Source: Platanthera guangdongensis (taxonomy: Eukaryota > Streptophyta > Magnoliopsida > Asparagales > Orchidaceae). Taken from it: DNA of 64,000 nt. Of this stretch, positions 1 through 9,747 are shown piece by piece. The stretch lies in assembly GCA_039583875.1 (NCBI GenBank), contig CM077162.1, forward strand, positions 110,703,808 through 110,767,807, in the 5' to 3' direction. The notes under the pieces were generated by a model that saw nothing but the letters and a program-made list of their open reading frames with translations, was not told where the DNA came from and ran no database searches. Both the position numbers and the translations under genes were made by a program. Position 1 is the stretch's first letter; each line of letters starts with the position of its first letter.

Positions 1-600
1 AAGTAATCGATCATTACTAGGAGGAACCTCCTCTGCCCACTGGCCTGGGGAAACGGACCGACCAAATCCATTCCCCAAATTGCGAAGGGCAAGGGGGCCG
101 TGATACTCTTGAGTCGCTGGGCCGGCTGTAGCTAGAGGGGGCAAACAGCTGGCACTTATGACACCTCCTCGCGAACTCCGCGGAGTCTTGGCTTAAGGTA
201 GGCGAGAAGTACCCCTGCCTGACTATTCTCCCTTCCAGGGTCCGACTCCCGGAGTGGCTCCCACACTCTCCGGAGTGGACTTCCTCCAAGATCCTCTGTA
301 CCTCCTCCTCGGCCACGCAACGGGACAACATCCCCAAGAGGGTCTTCCTGTATAGCTGCCCGTCCTGAAGGAGGTAATATGCTGACTTGTACCTTAGCTT
401 CTTCTTATCAGCCCCCTCCGGATACTCTCCCATGGAGAGGAAAGTCACAACCGGGTCCATCCACGAAGCTTGTTGATCAATTTCCATGAGCTCCCCCTCT
501 TCGATGGAGGGGCGGAACAGGTCGGTGATGGTGCCCCCCACCTGGGGACCATGCTTTGCTAGTTGGTCGACTTGTTCATTTTCTTCCCTGGGCACGTGTC
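1..600 (-). pseudogene. Tat integrase, N-terminal part (runs off window)
   Basis: Integrase inserts retrotransposon cDNA into chromosomes. The visible part holds the zinc-binding HHCC region: a histidine-rich stretch (HSGECGSH) followed by the pair CHKC near 125-135. Upstream is the linker beginning around REENEQVDQLAKHG, which joins the second RNase H to integrase in Tat elements. After the zinc region the frame shifts (the last part of the open frame, ending at 17, no longer reads as integrase), and the catalytic core lies beyond the window. It is continuous with the RNase H fragment at 601-813, apart from a stop near 683. Confidence 0.75.
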
Positions 601-808
601 GGATGGAGAAGGTTTGGAAAGCGCCTATGACCCCCTTGACCTTGGCTAAGTATAATCGCAGGGTGGGCTCCCTTACCTCGAACTACCCGTTGATCTGGGA
701 AGCTACCACCATGGAGTCGGTGAGGACCTCCACATCCAACACCCCCAGCTCCCTGGCCAGGCGTAGTCCTGCTATCATAGCCTCGTACTCGGCCTGATTG
801 TTTGTAAT
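601..808 (-). pseudogene. Archaeal-type RNase H of Tat element, C-terminal part
   Basis: Minus-strand reading gives TNNQAEYEAMIAG and then EVLTDSMVVASQ. These supply the conserved glutamate (AEYEA) and the second aspartate (TDS) of the extra RNase H domain of Tat elements. The N-terminal half with the first aspartate (KVDGAS) lies at 3640-3763; the two halves are separated by the solo LTR at 814-3634. A stop codon follows near 683. The enzyme would remove RNA from RNA-DNA hybrids during reverse transcription. Confidence 0.8.
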
Positions 809-813
809 GGGGA
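809..813. other. Target site duplication (gggga) of the solo LTR, left copy
   Basis: The five bases gggga at 809-813 are repeated at 3635-3639, exactly flanking a segment that starts TGTCACAACCCG and ends GGGTCGTTACA. Removing the segment and one repeat restores the RNase H reading frame without a gap, so this is a clean integration. Confidence 0.95.
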
Positions 814-2589
814 TGTCACAACCCGCATTTCCCCAACGAGTACACGTATCAGAGTAAGAGGAACTACGTGTTATGATGCCGCGTCGTGCAGGGGATAACT
901 GCACACGCTCAGGCAAAGCCTCGACGCTTACTTAGTAGTTGAAAATCATCAGTTATATGCAAGAAAACCGTTTAGCTTGATGGTCGTATCCCTCGGCCTT
1001 AGGAATCAAAATGTGTGTTTGTACGCGGCGGAAATACTTTCATTTACTTATGACGATCTCCTATATGCATTCAAGATTTATAATAATATAAGAAATCATC
1101 CTTTTTACGTTGTTTGGAAAATACTTGTTAGGTGACCAAAACATGTTATGCATGTTATACAATAATAGGTTTTGTTTAGCTTAAAAATACCTAATGCAAC
1201 CTACCATAAACCCTTCCCAAGAGCAAGTAGACATCATCTCATCCAAATGATTCATAGTAGCAGTCTAGCATTCATATGTACCAAGTAAAGAAAACCACCA
1301 ATGGGCACCAACAAGCTGACACGAACCCATTGGGGCGTATGTATGTCTGTACACCAAAGTAAAGAACTACCTCGCTAAGTAAGCTCGGCTAGCTCCAAAG
1401 AGACTCTACCCAAGCACTAGCCGCTCAGCCGTCTACAACCTGCACCCGAGGCATTCAAGAAAGAACACCTCAGCAATCATCAAAGCTACACAAAATAGAG
1501 CATTAAGTTCATCAAATATAATGAAGGGGCTTACCGACCCCGTAGACATTTCATGTAAACGAGTGAAAAGAACAGGGTGGAAAATAAGTGTTAAACACTG
1601 CCAACCCAACACGTAACTCAACAAGTGCATGAAATTTTTACCAAGTCCTGCTAAACCCGCAGGAGCAAAAAGGCAATATACATATACACCCATTGCATCA
1701 TCTTGATAATAAGAAACAACTATACTAGTGAAACATAAGCAGCAGTTAAGTTCGATTCCGCAAGGGTCTTTTGGTGGCGGCCCTAAAGTGGAACGCACCA
1801 ATAAAAGCCAGCCCAAATCGGGGCCAAAACGGTGCTCTACACCATAAAACAAAATCCGGTGGCCACCAAGGCTGAAACCACACCACCCCTTATCGAACCC
1901 TCACACAAAAGCTCCCGCCATGGTTCACAATTTGCCCGCAAAACTCACCATAATCCAAGCTATACCCGTTTCCTTTCATCGTCCTCACTCATGACTACAA
2001 CTTACCCAAGTTATGTCAAACTTGATAGAATTTGGGTCTCTACTTCACCATAAGCGAACCCCATAAGTAACAACATCGATTAAACACAACAAGCTCGCGA
2101 ATCATAGGAACAAGAAAGGTAGCTAATAGAGAAATATAAGATAAAACACGAAAAAAATGAGATGAACAATAGGTAAGCATCTAGGTTGGGAAATTCTTGA
2201 AAGACAAGATAATTTATGCTTGTGAGTCCTAAACAATAGTAGAGTAACAAGGCTAACCAATTTAGATGAAAGTGAGGTGCAAAACAAGAAGAACAAGCTA
2301 ATAAAATTGAATGGGGAAAACTAGCTAAACTTGCACAATCAAAAACAACAAGAAAACAAGATTGGCAAGGGTGAAGAACACCGCTTGCCTGAACCGACAT
2401 GACACCGCGATGGCTGCTCCTCTTTTTCTCCTTCCCTTTTCGTAGCTTTTCTCCCTTGCTTTCACTTTGAGAATGAAGAAGAAGGTGAAATGAGGAGGAG
2501 GAATCTCTTTTTCGGCCTTATTTCCTCCAGAACAGAGCTGGACCATTTGATCCAGAATCAAAGAAATGAACAACACAAAAAAATTGGAA

Positions 2590-3290
2590 AAAATTGATTT
2601 TCGGCCCTGACACGCCCTGTGACACGCCCGTGTCACAGGACGTGCCACTTAAGCGGTGGACAACCGCCTCACCTCAAAACAGTACACGGCCTTTGACACG
2701 CCCGTGTCACAGGCCGTGTCCCTGAACACGCCTATCTACACGGCCGTGTCACACGGCCGTGACACAGCCCACAGCGCCCGCCAAACAACCCGAGAAGGAC
2801 ATGGCCTGGGGACACACCCGTGTCCCAAGCTGTGTCACCTCTACTCGATACTCGTCGAGCGAATTTCGTCGAGCAATGTTCGTCGACCGCGGGACACGCC
2901 CTGTGACACGCCCGTGTCACAGGCCGTGTCCCCTTCTCTCGACACTCGACACTCATCGAGTGAATTTCGTCGGACAAAGATCGTCGAGAGTGGGACACGG
3001 CCTGTGACACGCCCGTGTCACAGGCCGTGTACCCCCTTCTCTCGACACTCGACACTCGTCGAGTGAACTTCGTCGAGTGAAGTTCGTCGAGAGTGGGACA
3101 CGCCCTGTGACACGCCCGTTTCACAGGTCGTGTACCCATTCTCTCGACACTCGACACTCGTCGAGTGAACTTCGTCGAACGAACCCGGGACACGCCCTGT
3201 GACATGCTCGTGTCACAGGCCGTGTACCCCGATACGCCCTGGGACACGGCCGTGTCCTAGGCCGTGTCACCCAAATGCGCTCCAGATCTT
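2590..3290. repeat. Palindromic CpG-rich array in solo LTR
   Basis: Two repeat words alternate. One is a palindrome of the type GACACG-CC-CGTGTC extended by CTGTG/CACAG and GGCC. The best copy, 2995-3030, has 17-base arms (acacggcctgtgacacg and its complement) around cc. The other is a TCTCGACACTCGACACTCGTCGAGTGAA-type stretch with CGTCGA boxes. Copies are seen near 2610, 2700, 2745, 2905, 3000, 3100, 3190 and 3240. Unit spacing is roughly 90-100 bases in the middle of the array. The array ends about 25 bases before a TATA-like sequence. Confidence 0.9.
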
Positions 3291-3313
3291 TGACCTCTTA
3301 CCCCTCTCCCCTG

Positions 3314-3324
3314 CTACAAAAACC
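3314..3324 (+). promoter_or_regulatory. TATA-like box of solo LTR
   Basis: The sequence ctacaaaaacc lies just downstream of the palindromic array and about 310 bases before the LTR end. It differs from the plant consensus TATAAAAA by one base. The call depends on reading the LTR left to right and is weak on its own. Confidence 0.35.
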
Positions 3325-3634
3325 TGCAGCCAGAATTTTGGCACCTGAAGGAGTAAAACCAGCAAACACGATTTTATCTACTAACGCCACATCTTCCATA
3401 TAATCAACCCGCTTTGAGAAACACGACTCAGGCTCGAGAAAGTGCAAGCATTCCCTAAGAGGCCTCACCGAGTCCCCAAATTAGACTCCGGCTTGCTGGG
3501 GAATCGTGCAACTAGGCTACCAAAACACCACTCGCAAGCCCGCGTGAAACCATGCTCGAACAACGGTCAGAGCCAACGCAATGCCCATCACGCGTAGGCA
3601 ATCATTCATTGAAGAAAAAATCCGGGTCGTTACA

Positions 3635-3763
3635 GGGGAAGTGCACCACCACCGTCTTGTCGATTCGAGTCCCCTGAGGGCTTTCCAGGATCACCCCCAC
3701 TCCTAGGGAAGGCCTCCCCGAGGCGCCGTCTACCTTCACCTTCCAAGGAGCTGGACAGGTGAG
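3635..3763 (-). pseudogene. Archaeal-type RNase H of Tat element, N-terminal part
   Basis: Carries KVDGAS with the first catalytic aspartate and GVGVILESPQG, typical of the second RNase H of Tat elements. It is cut at 3635 by the solo LTR. The residues that appear to continue the frame down to 3602 (CNDPDFFFNE) are read from the inserted LTR and do not belong to the domain. The rest of the domain is at 601-808. Confidence 0.85.
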
Positions 3764-5060
3764 CTCTTTTTCCGCCACTTCAATCACATAGTCAGCCAAG
3801 AAGTCGGCCATCACTTGAGCTTTGATTGAGAGCCATGGAACGAATGAGACGTCGAACTCACTCAACTCCACCGACCAATTGGCCAGCCTGCCTGAATGCT
3901 CCACCCCCTCAAAGATGTTGCGGAGGGGATGGTCAGTCACCACTCGGATTGAGTGTGCCTGAAAGTAGGGTCGCAGCCTCCGGGCTGAGACGATCAGGGC
4001 GAAAGCCAGCTTTTCAAAAATTGGGTACCGGAGCTCGGCCTTCCTCAGGACCCGGCTCACGTAATAGATGGGGAGCTGCTTCTTTCCCTCTTCACGAACT
4101 AGGACCGAACTCAAGTCCTCTGCCCCGACCCCGAGATATAGAAAGAGGTCTTCCCCCTCCTTCGGTCCTTGGAGTAGCGGAGCCTGAGTCAACTGCATCT
4201 TGAGGGCCCGGAATGCCTTCTCGCACTCCTTGGTCCATTCGAACTTCTGGCCACCCCTCAATGTTTTGAAGAAGGGGGAGCACTTCTCCCCGGCCCGGGA
4301 GAGAAACCTGCTCAACCCTGCCAGCTTCCCTGTCAGCCGTTGTACCTCCTTGGCATTCCGTGGCGCCACCAGCTCCAAGATAGCCTTGACCTTATTAGGA
4401 TTCGGCTCGACCCCCGCGGGGGTGAGGAGGTGCCCCAAGAACTTTCCCCTGCTAGCCCCGAAGACACATTTTAGGAGATTCAACTGCATCTTATATTTGC
4501 GCAGTGTGGCGAAGGTCTCCTCCAGGTCCCGGAGGTGGGAGTCCACACCCCGACTTTTGATCATGAGGTCATCTATGTACATCTCCAAATTCCTTCCCTT
4601 CTGCTCCTTGAAGACCCTATCCATCATTTTCTAGTAGGTTGCCCCTGCATTCTTCAGCCTAAAGGGCATCATCTTGTAACAGTAGCATCCATCCCCTGTG
4701 ATGAACGAGACATCGTTGATGTCCGGGGGGTGCATCCTAATTTGATGATAACCTGAAAAAGCATCTAAAAACTCATTACAGAAAAACCGACGGCGGAGTC
4801 AACCAGCGCGTCGATTCGAGGCAAAGGGTAACAATCCTTAGGGCAAGCTTTATTAAGTAAAGAAAAATCGATACACGTCCTCCATCGGCCGTCTCCTTTT
4901 TTGACCATGACCACGTTGGAGACCCAGCCGGGGTATTTGATCTCAGACACGAAGCCGGACTTGAGGAGTTTTGCCACCTCCTCCCTGATGGGCTCCGCCA
5001 GCTTGTCTGTAGTGGACCTCTTCGTCTACTGAACGGGGCGTGTTCCCGAGTCCAGGTTGA
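3764..5060 (-). pseudogene. Tat reverse transcriptase and RNase H
   Basis: RT copies element RNA into cDNA. The N-terminal fingers are seen at 4765-4977 (AKLLKSGFVSEIKYPGWVSN, GDGRWRTCIDF, KDCYPLPRIDALVD). The palm follows after a frameshift: MYIDDLMIKS near 4570 is the catalytic YxDD-type motif. The thumb and connection (TPAGVEPNPNKVKAI, RLTGKLAGLSRFLSRA) and the classical RNase H (LYLGVGAEDLSSVL, PIYYVSRVL, VVTDHPL) run down to 3764. Lesions include a stop after GTRPVQ near 5028, a frame change near 4765 and a stop near 4630. These show an old, inactive copy, though all key RT residues remain readable. Confidence 0.88.
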
Positions 5061-6101
5061 GGCGGTGGCAGGCCATATCCGCGTCAACCCCCGGCATCTC
5101 CGCGGCGTTCCAAGAAAATATGTCCACGTTCTTCTGGATGCACTCCAACATCCTGTCTTGGTCCTCCGGGGTCAGCCCCCTGCTGACGCAGATCTTCTCC
5201 ATCCTGCCTCCTCGGGTGAGCACTTCCAGCTCCACCACTTCCTCTGCGGCCTCCAGCCTAGACTGCTCCCCCCATCCTTCAGCACCCCCTTCCTCCGGAA
5301 CGTGGACTTTTACCTCCATCTCTTCTCCCACAGCCATCACTTCGGCCACCTCCTCTAGGTCTCTTCCTGCCGCTTCATCAACCCAGCTCTCCATCTCCAT
5401 CTCCAGCTCCTCCCCTCTTTCTCCTTGCTCAGGTTCCTCCATCCTCCGCCCCATCTCCTTGGCTCCCTCCTGCCAAGAGATGGTGTTCACCGCAGTGACA
5501 TAACACTCCCGCGCCACCTTTGGGTCCCCCCTGACCCGGACCTGAATCCCCTCAGCGTTGAACTTTAAGCATTGGTGGAAAGATGAGGGGATGCAGCGGA
5601 AGGCGCTGATAAGGGGCCTCCCAAAGATGGCGCTGTAGCTGTTGGGGGCGTCCACAATGACGAACCTGTAGTTTCGGGACTGCCCCCCCCCCCCAAGGTC
5701 ACATGGAGGCCTACTCCTCCCTCTACTGCCTTCCTTTCTCCTGAAAACCCGAACAAAGGGACATCCGAGGCCAGCACCCTCTTTGCCTCCACCTTCATCG
5801 CGTCAAATGCCTTTTTGAAGATGACGTTGACGGAGCTCCCGTTGTCCACGAGGATCCGAGAGATGGTGAAATTCTCGATGGCTGCCTTGATGACAAGTGC
5901 ATCGCAGAATGGGTCCTCGTGGTCTGGCATGTCGCTCCTGGAGAAAGTGATCCTCTCCTCCGGGGGTGGGGTTTGGGATGTGGAGGCAACGCTCCTTCGG
6001 TACATGGTGTGGAGGCTTGCCTTGCGGGAAGCCTCGACGCCTACCCCCCGTGGATCACTCTGATCCCTCCTCGGGTTCCAACATCCACCCGGTCTTCGCA
6101 A
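5061..6101 (-). pseudogene. Tat protease and protease-RT linker
   Basis: The aspartic protease that would cleave the polyprotein is marked by ILVDNGSSVNVIF near 5850, the DNGSS variant of the active site common in Tat elements, and by YSAIFGRPLI near 5630 (normally ILGRP). Between the two a run of 12 C (5683-5694) shifts the frame. Downstream, VRVRGDPKVARECYV is a conserved Tat block. It is followed by a glutamate-rich linker (about 5120-5480) and the start of RT, MLECIQKNVDIFSW. The length of the C run could be biological or a sequencing error. Confidence 0.82.
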
Positions 6102-6149
6102 CGATCCTCCTCCACCCGAGGTAGGACCTCCTCAATCCTCACTTCTTGT

Positions 6150-7548
6150 CGCCCCTGTTGCTACTGCTGCTCCCTATTCCCTCTCATCTCAAGAAACTCC
6201 GGGCATGTGGCTGTTGCGTGCCCCACCTCCTGATGGAAGTCACAATAGGGCAACTCCACCCTCACTTCTCTCCTCCTCCTCCTCATTATCCCCCTCCTTG
6301 CCCCCAAGGCTATGGCCATTATCTCCTCTTGATCGGGAAGTCGGTGCCTTTGGGCCTGCATCTAGCCAGGAGGGTGGAACTGATCTTGCCTCCCCTGGTA
6401 GTGGTCACTTCCATGGTATCCCCTCTGTGGCCCCTGCCCTTGCCACTCAGGTCTCCAGCCCAGTCGACGGTCGGGCTCCTAACGCCCCCACCTCGACTGC
6501 TGCTGCCATTGGAGCTGCCTTTGCTCCCTCTGCCGAGGCTCTCCTCTTCTCTCCTCCTGTCCTCTCCCTCCTCTCGTCTCCTTCTCTTCCTCCGTGGCCC
6601 ACTTGGCCAGCTTCCTTGCAAACTCCGGGTTCGACACCTCCCCGTCAACTTCTCTTGCCCCTCTCTCCATCAGTTCCTTGTAGGAGAGGGGGGAACTCTC
6701 TTCAGCTCCATCCGGAAGAACCCCTACTGCAATCCCAGGGTAAAGGCCATCATCAGACTATGGCCCAGCATCTCCTGAACCTGGATAACCTCCTCCTGGA
6801 CCGGTTCACGTAGCTTCCCAACGTTTCGTTCACCCCCTGCTTGATGTGGAACAGGGACTCAGACTCCTTCTTCCTCTTCTTCGAGGTAGTGAACCTCAGC
6901 ATGAACCTCCGATGCAGGTCCTCGAAGCAGTAGATGGAGCTGGCCGGTAGCTGATGGAACCACTCCCTTGCCATCTACTTGAGGGTGATAGCGAAGAGTC
7001 AGCACTTGAACCCGTCTGACATCTGTTAGATGGAGACTACATCCTCGAACCATTGCACATGCTGGACCGGGTCTCCCTTCCCGGTGTAGTAGGACATCTC
7101 GGGTTCCCTAAACCCATCTAGAACTGAAGCTGAGGAGACCAGCTCACTGAAAGGACTGCCTCCCCCCACTGGGCGGGATGGCGAATCTCGCGAGCCTAGC
7201 TCGCCGAACCTGCCTCGGCCTGCCGAGCCGGGGAAGAGCTCGCGCCTGGGGAGCTCGCACCCCTGGCCTTCCTCGGCCACCTCCTTCCCAGCTCGCCTGC
7301 CGGGAGCGTCCTCGCCCAGAGAGGGGGCGGCCACGATCTGGACTACCGGAGTCGAGCACTCGGCCCGTGTGCCGAGTGCGAACTTGACGAGGCTCAGTAC
7401 CTCGTTCCTGAAATCTTCCAACATCCCCATCGTGGCGAGAGGCGGGGGGGGGGGGGGGGGGGGGTTGCGAGTTCGGCCTGTCAGATCCCTGTCCTCTCGT
7501 CATCGAGCTCGCTGAAGCTTTTCTGCACTGACCATGCTCCACGCTCAC
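6150..7548 (-). pseudogene. Tat gag (capsid/nucleocapsid)
   Basis: Gag forms the particle. Its capsid core (retrotransposon gag type) is seen in pieces: YYTGKGDPVQHVQWFEDV near 7050-7110, then AREWFHQLPASSIYCFEDLH and FHIKQGVNETLGSYV at 6753-6974. The nucleocapsid has one knuckle, CDFHQEVGHATATC near 6200-6250. It has the C-x2-H-x4-H-x4-C spacing rather than the usual CCHC. The N-terminal part is rich in R, G and P and is interrupted by 21 G at 7444-7464. Stops at 7026 and frame changes near 6750 and 6660 break the gene. The start codon is uncertain because the frame opens with GTG near 7548. Confidence 0.8.
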
Positions 7549-7555
7549 CGCACCA
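7538..7555 (-). other. Candidate primer-binding site of Tat element
   Basis: Three bases after the 5' LTR end the minus strand reads TGGTGCGGTGAGCGTGGA. It starts with TGG, as tRNA-complementary sites do, and has the expected position, but I cannot assign a tRNA and it may have decayed. Confidence 0.4.
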
Positions 7556-7828
7556 AAATGTTGAAACCGATTTCTCGATCTCCTGTGGAGTTCGCCCTTG
7601 GGGAAGGGGTGGTCTCACGCCTACTTCACTCCTGCAAGCAAGACAACAAAGAAGACAAGGTGAAACCGACCCAAGGGCTCGGCGGGGAGGTCCCACCACA
7701 AACCCGAAAGATCTCAGAGCGCTTCCCCTCCTTAGCTAGAAGCTGAGCTATGGTACCCTCAGAAAGCACTTGAAAATTGGAGCAAAGAGGCACAGGAAAG
7801 CATGCATTCTGAGGTACCCCTTGGGTCC

Positions 7829-7836
7829 AATTTATA
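7829..7836 (-). promoter_or_regulatory. TATA box of Tat LTR
   Basis: TATAAATT on the minus strand, the only good TATA sequence in the LTR. It lies about 420 bases inside the 5' end, with the repeat array upstream. Confidence 0.5.
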
Positions 7837-8085
7837 GTTTTCAGAATCTGTACTGCCAATAACCAAAAGAACTGACCTGAAATTACCAGAAAACCCTTGG
7901 TTGGGTCTGCCAACAGCCAAACTCCGCTATTTTGAAGGGCTATGGGCAGACCAGTGGGGGCAAAATAGTAAAAAGTACCTCATTCATCCAGGCGAGCTGG
8001 GAGCTTCGATCACCTCGGCAGGCCCTGCTCGCCTACTGTTGCCGAGTTCCACTGCGAGGGTGCGAGCTGGGGCTAGCTCGGTGGA

Positions 8086-8152
8086 TGCCGATCTCAGGGT
8101 CGGCGAATACTGATCTTCGGTCGACGATCGCCGATCTCTGGTCGACGAACAC
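8086..8152. repeat. Short tandem array with GTCGACGA in Tat LTR
   Basis: Three diverged units of about 21-23 bases follow one another: gccgatctcagggtcggcga, ctgatcttcggtcgacgatc and gccgatctctggtcgacgaa. Each ends in a TCGRCGA-type word. It is a small relative of the larger arrays in the other LTRs of this window. Confidence 0.8.
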
Positions 8153-8253
8153 CGAGCTCGGGCTCGGCCTCCTCACTGCCGAGCTCACCTTCTACTTTTA
8201 GCCTGATTTGTCTGGTTCCTGGCGACCTTGCTCGCCGGACACGGGGTTGTACA

Positions 8254-9552
8254 GTGGGAGTAATGAATTTTATCCTCTTACTCCATAACATATAATCTTT
8301 TTAAATTATTGAGTGCCTATGTTTACGGAACGAAATCTTATTCACATTGACATAAGAACTTTTTATAATAATTTTTTTGTTGGGATAGATATTTTATCAT
8401 GCCAAGTTAAGCAAAATAAGAGGAGAAAAGAAAACTAGATTTTTAATTAAAATATTTTTTAGAGCAACCTTAATAAATTGTATGCTCTAATTTTTCAGAA
8501 AGCTAAAAGTAAACATAATTGAATTCTATAGTCGTTAGTTTCTAACATAATACGCGTGCTCCTATCAATGAAAAATTTGAAGTAGTGCCTAAAACGAGTT
8601 CGCTATTTTTAATAAAGCATAATGAATTCTTTAAAACTTAATCCCGGCTATTTAAATATTTCAATCGATAATTAACAAACGAATAGGAAATAAAGAATTA
8701 ATAAAATTCACATATAAATAAACTCAAAACAAAATTTTTGGATAGCAGGAAATTTAAGAATGGTATATTTGATTTTCAAAACATTGTTTTTGGAGTTTTA
8801 TAGTTTTTATCATCATGTTTTTTTGTGTGTTTTTTAATTTATTATGTTTTTTTGAATTTTGTTTTTTGTTTTACTCAATTTTTTGAATTTTTGATTTATC
8901 GTTTTTGTTTTGTATTTTTGTGTTTATGTCTTTAGTATATACATACTAAAGAAATAAAAATGTAAAACATTTGTTTTTGAATTTTTTGAATTTTTACGTT
9001 TCAGGAATTTTTTTTTAATTTTTAAGAAAATTTTCATTCTATTTACAAAAAATGGGAGAAAAAGAGAAGTTTTTTGCAAAAATGAGAGAAAAAAGGAAGG
9101 GGGAGAGAGAGAAGAGTATTTACAAAAAGAATATTTACAAATAAAAAAAATCTACAAATAAAAAAAATATTTACAAAATAAAATCAAAATATATTTTTTG
9201 TTGAGTTTTTTTATTGTAATATTTTTTGAATTTTGTGTTTTATAATTTTTTTGAAATTTTTGTTATAAAAATATTTACAAAAATATTTACAAAATGAAAC
9301 TAAAATTTTTTGGAATTTTTGTTTTATAATGTTTTTGGAATTTTTGTAATAAAAAGAAAGGAAAAGAATAAAATTTTGGATTTTCCATTTTAAAGTTTTT
9401 TTTGTTTGTTTTTTTTCATTTTGAAATGCAGAAAAGTAGAAGTGCAGAAAATAAAGTACGAAAATATCCTCATACTTAAGTCCAACATTGTCCCCAATGT
9501 TGTAACGTAAGTATGCAGAACAAACAGGAAATGCAATATGTACAAAGAAAAT

Positions 9553-9583
<31 letters not shown>

Positions 9584-9747
9584 TAGAAGCTTCCTGAAAC
9601 GCATTCGGGTAGGAAGCGCCGATTAGAAACCATGCGTTTATTAGAAAAAGTAGCAAGCAAAATAAATAAAAAGCGAAAAAGATAAGCGAGGGGTGCCTCC
9701 CCGGAGCGCTTTGTTTATAGTCGTGTAGCTTGACTATTTTGGCGGGG
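8254..9747 (-). other. Athila 3' noncoding region, copy 1
   Basis: About 1.5 kb between the end of pol and the Tat insertion, very rich in T and A runs. It is closely similar along its whole length to 18400-19867 in copy 2. It includes the block with GACTTAAGTATG and GGGGACAATGTTGGA on the minus strand (near 9460-9500). A run of 26 G sits at 9558-9583, where copy 2 has only short G runs. No open frame makes sense as protein; the frames at 9211-9660 are low-complexity. Confidence 0.7.

Larger units (their letters stand above)
814..3634 (+). mobile_element. Solo LTR (2.8 kb), chromovirus/Tekay-like
   Basis: The ends are TG and CA with related inverted termini (TGTCACAACCCG and CGGGTCGTTACA), bounded by the duplication gggga. 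There is no primer-binding site or coding domain inside, so it is a solo LTR left by recombination between the two LTRs of a full element. The ends and layout (palindrome array, then a TATA-like box, then several hundred bases) resemble LTR C at 28563. On that comparison the LTR reads left to right. About 914-2590 is AT-rich and I see nothing codable in it. Open frames across 2656-3247 are by-products of the repeat array. Confidence 0.85.
1..8253 (-). mobile_element. Ty3/gypsy Tat-lineage retrotransposon, 5' LTR through integrase start
   Basis: Read on the minus strand, the domain order is 5' LTR (7559-8253), gag, protease, RT, RNase H, archaeal-type RNase H and integrase. A second RNase H before integrase is a mark of the Tat clade. 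The element continues past base 1, so its 3' LTR is outside the window. It is inserted in Athila 3' noncoding DNA: the five bases after the LTR, gtggg at 8254-8258, recur at 18400-18404 in the undisturbed second Athila copy. The coding part has several stops and frameshifts and is split by a solo LTR, so the copy is dead. Family placement rests on domain order and motifs; no alignment was run. Confidence 0.85.
7559..8253 (-). repeat. Tat 5' LTR (695 bp)
   Basis: On the minus strand it begins TGTACAACCCCG and ends GGTTTCAACA, followed by the candidate primer site. The outer edge is fixed by the match of the adjoining bases (8254 on) to the second Athila copy (18400 on). A TATA box, TATAAATT on the minus strand (7829-7836), stands in the middle. 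Upstream of it, toward 8253, is a short tandem array of CCGATCT/GGTCGACGA units. The partner LTR is outside the window. Confidence 0.85.

Noticed and set aside
2656..3247. Overlapping open frames on both strands with repeated HARDT/TRACHRAC-type residues
   Set aside because: They run through the palindromic array, are present on both strands at once and have no domain. Periodic DNA gives periodic frames.
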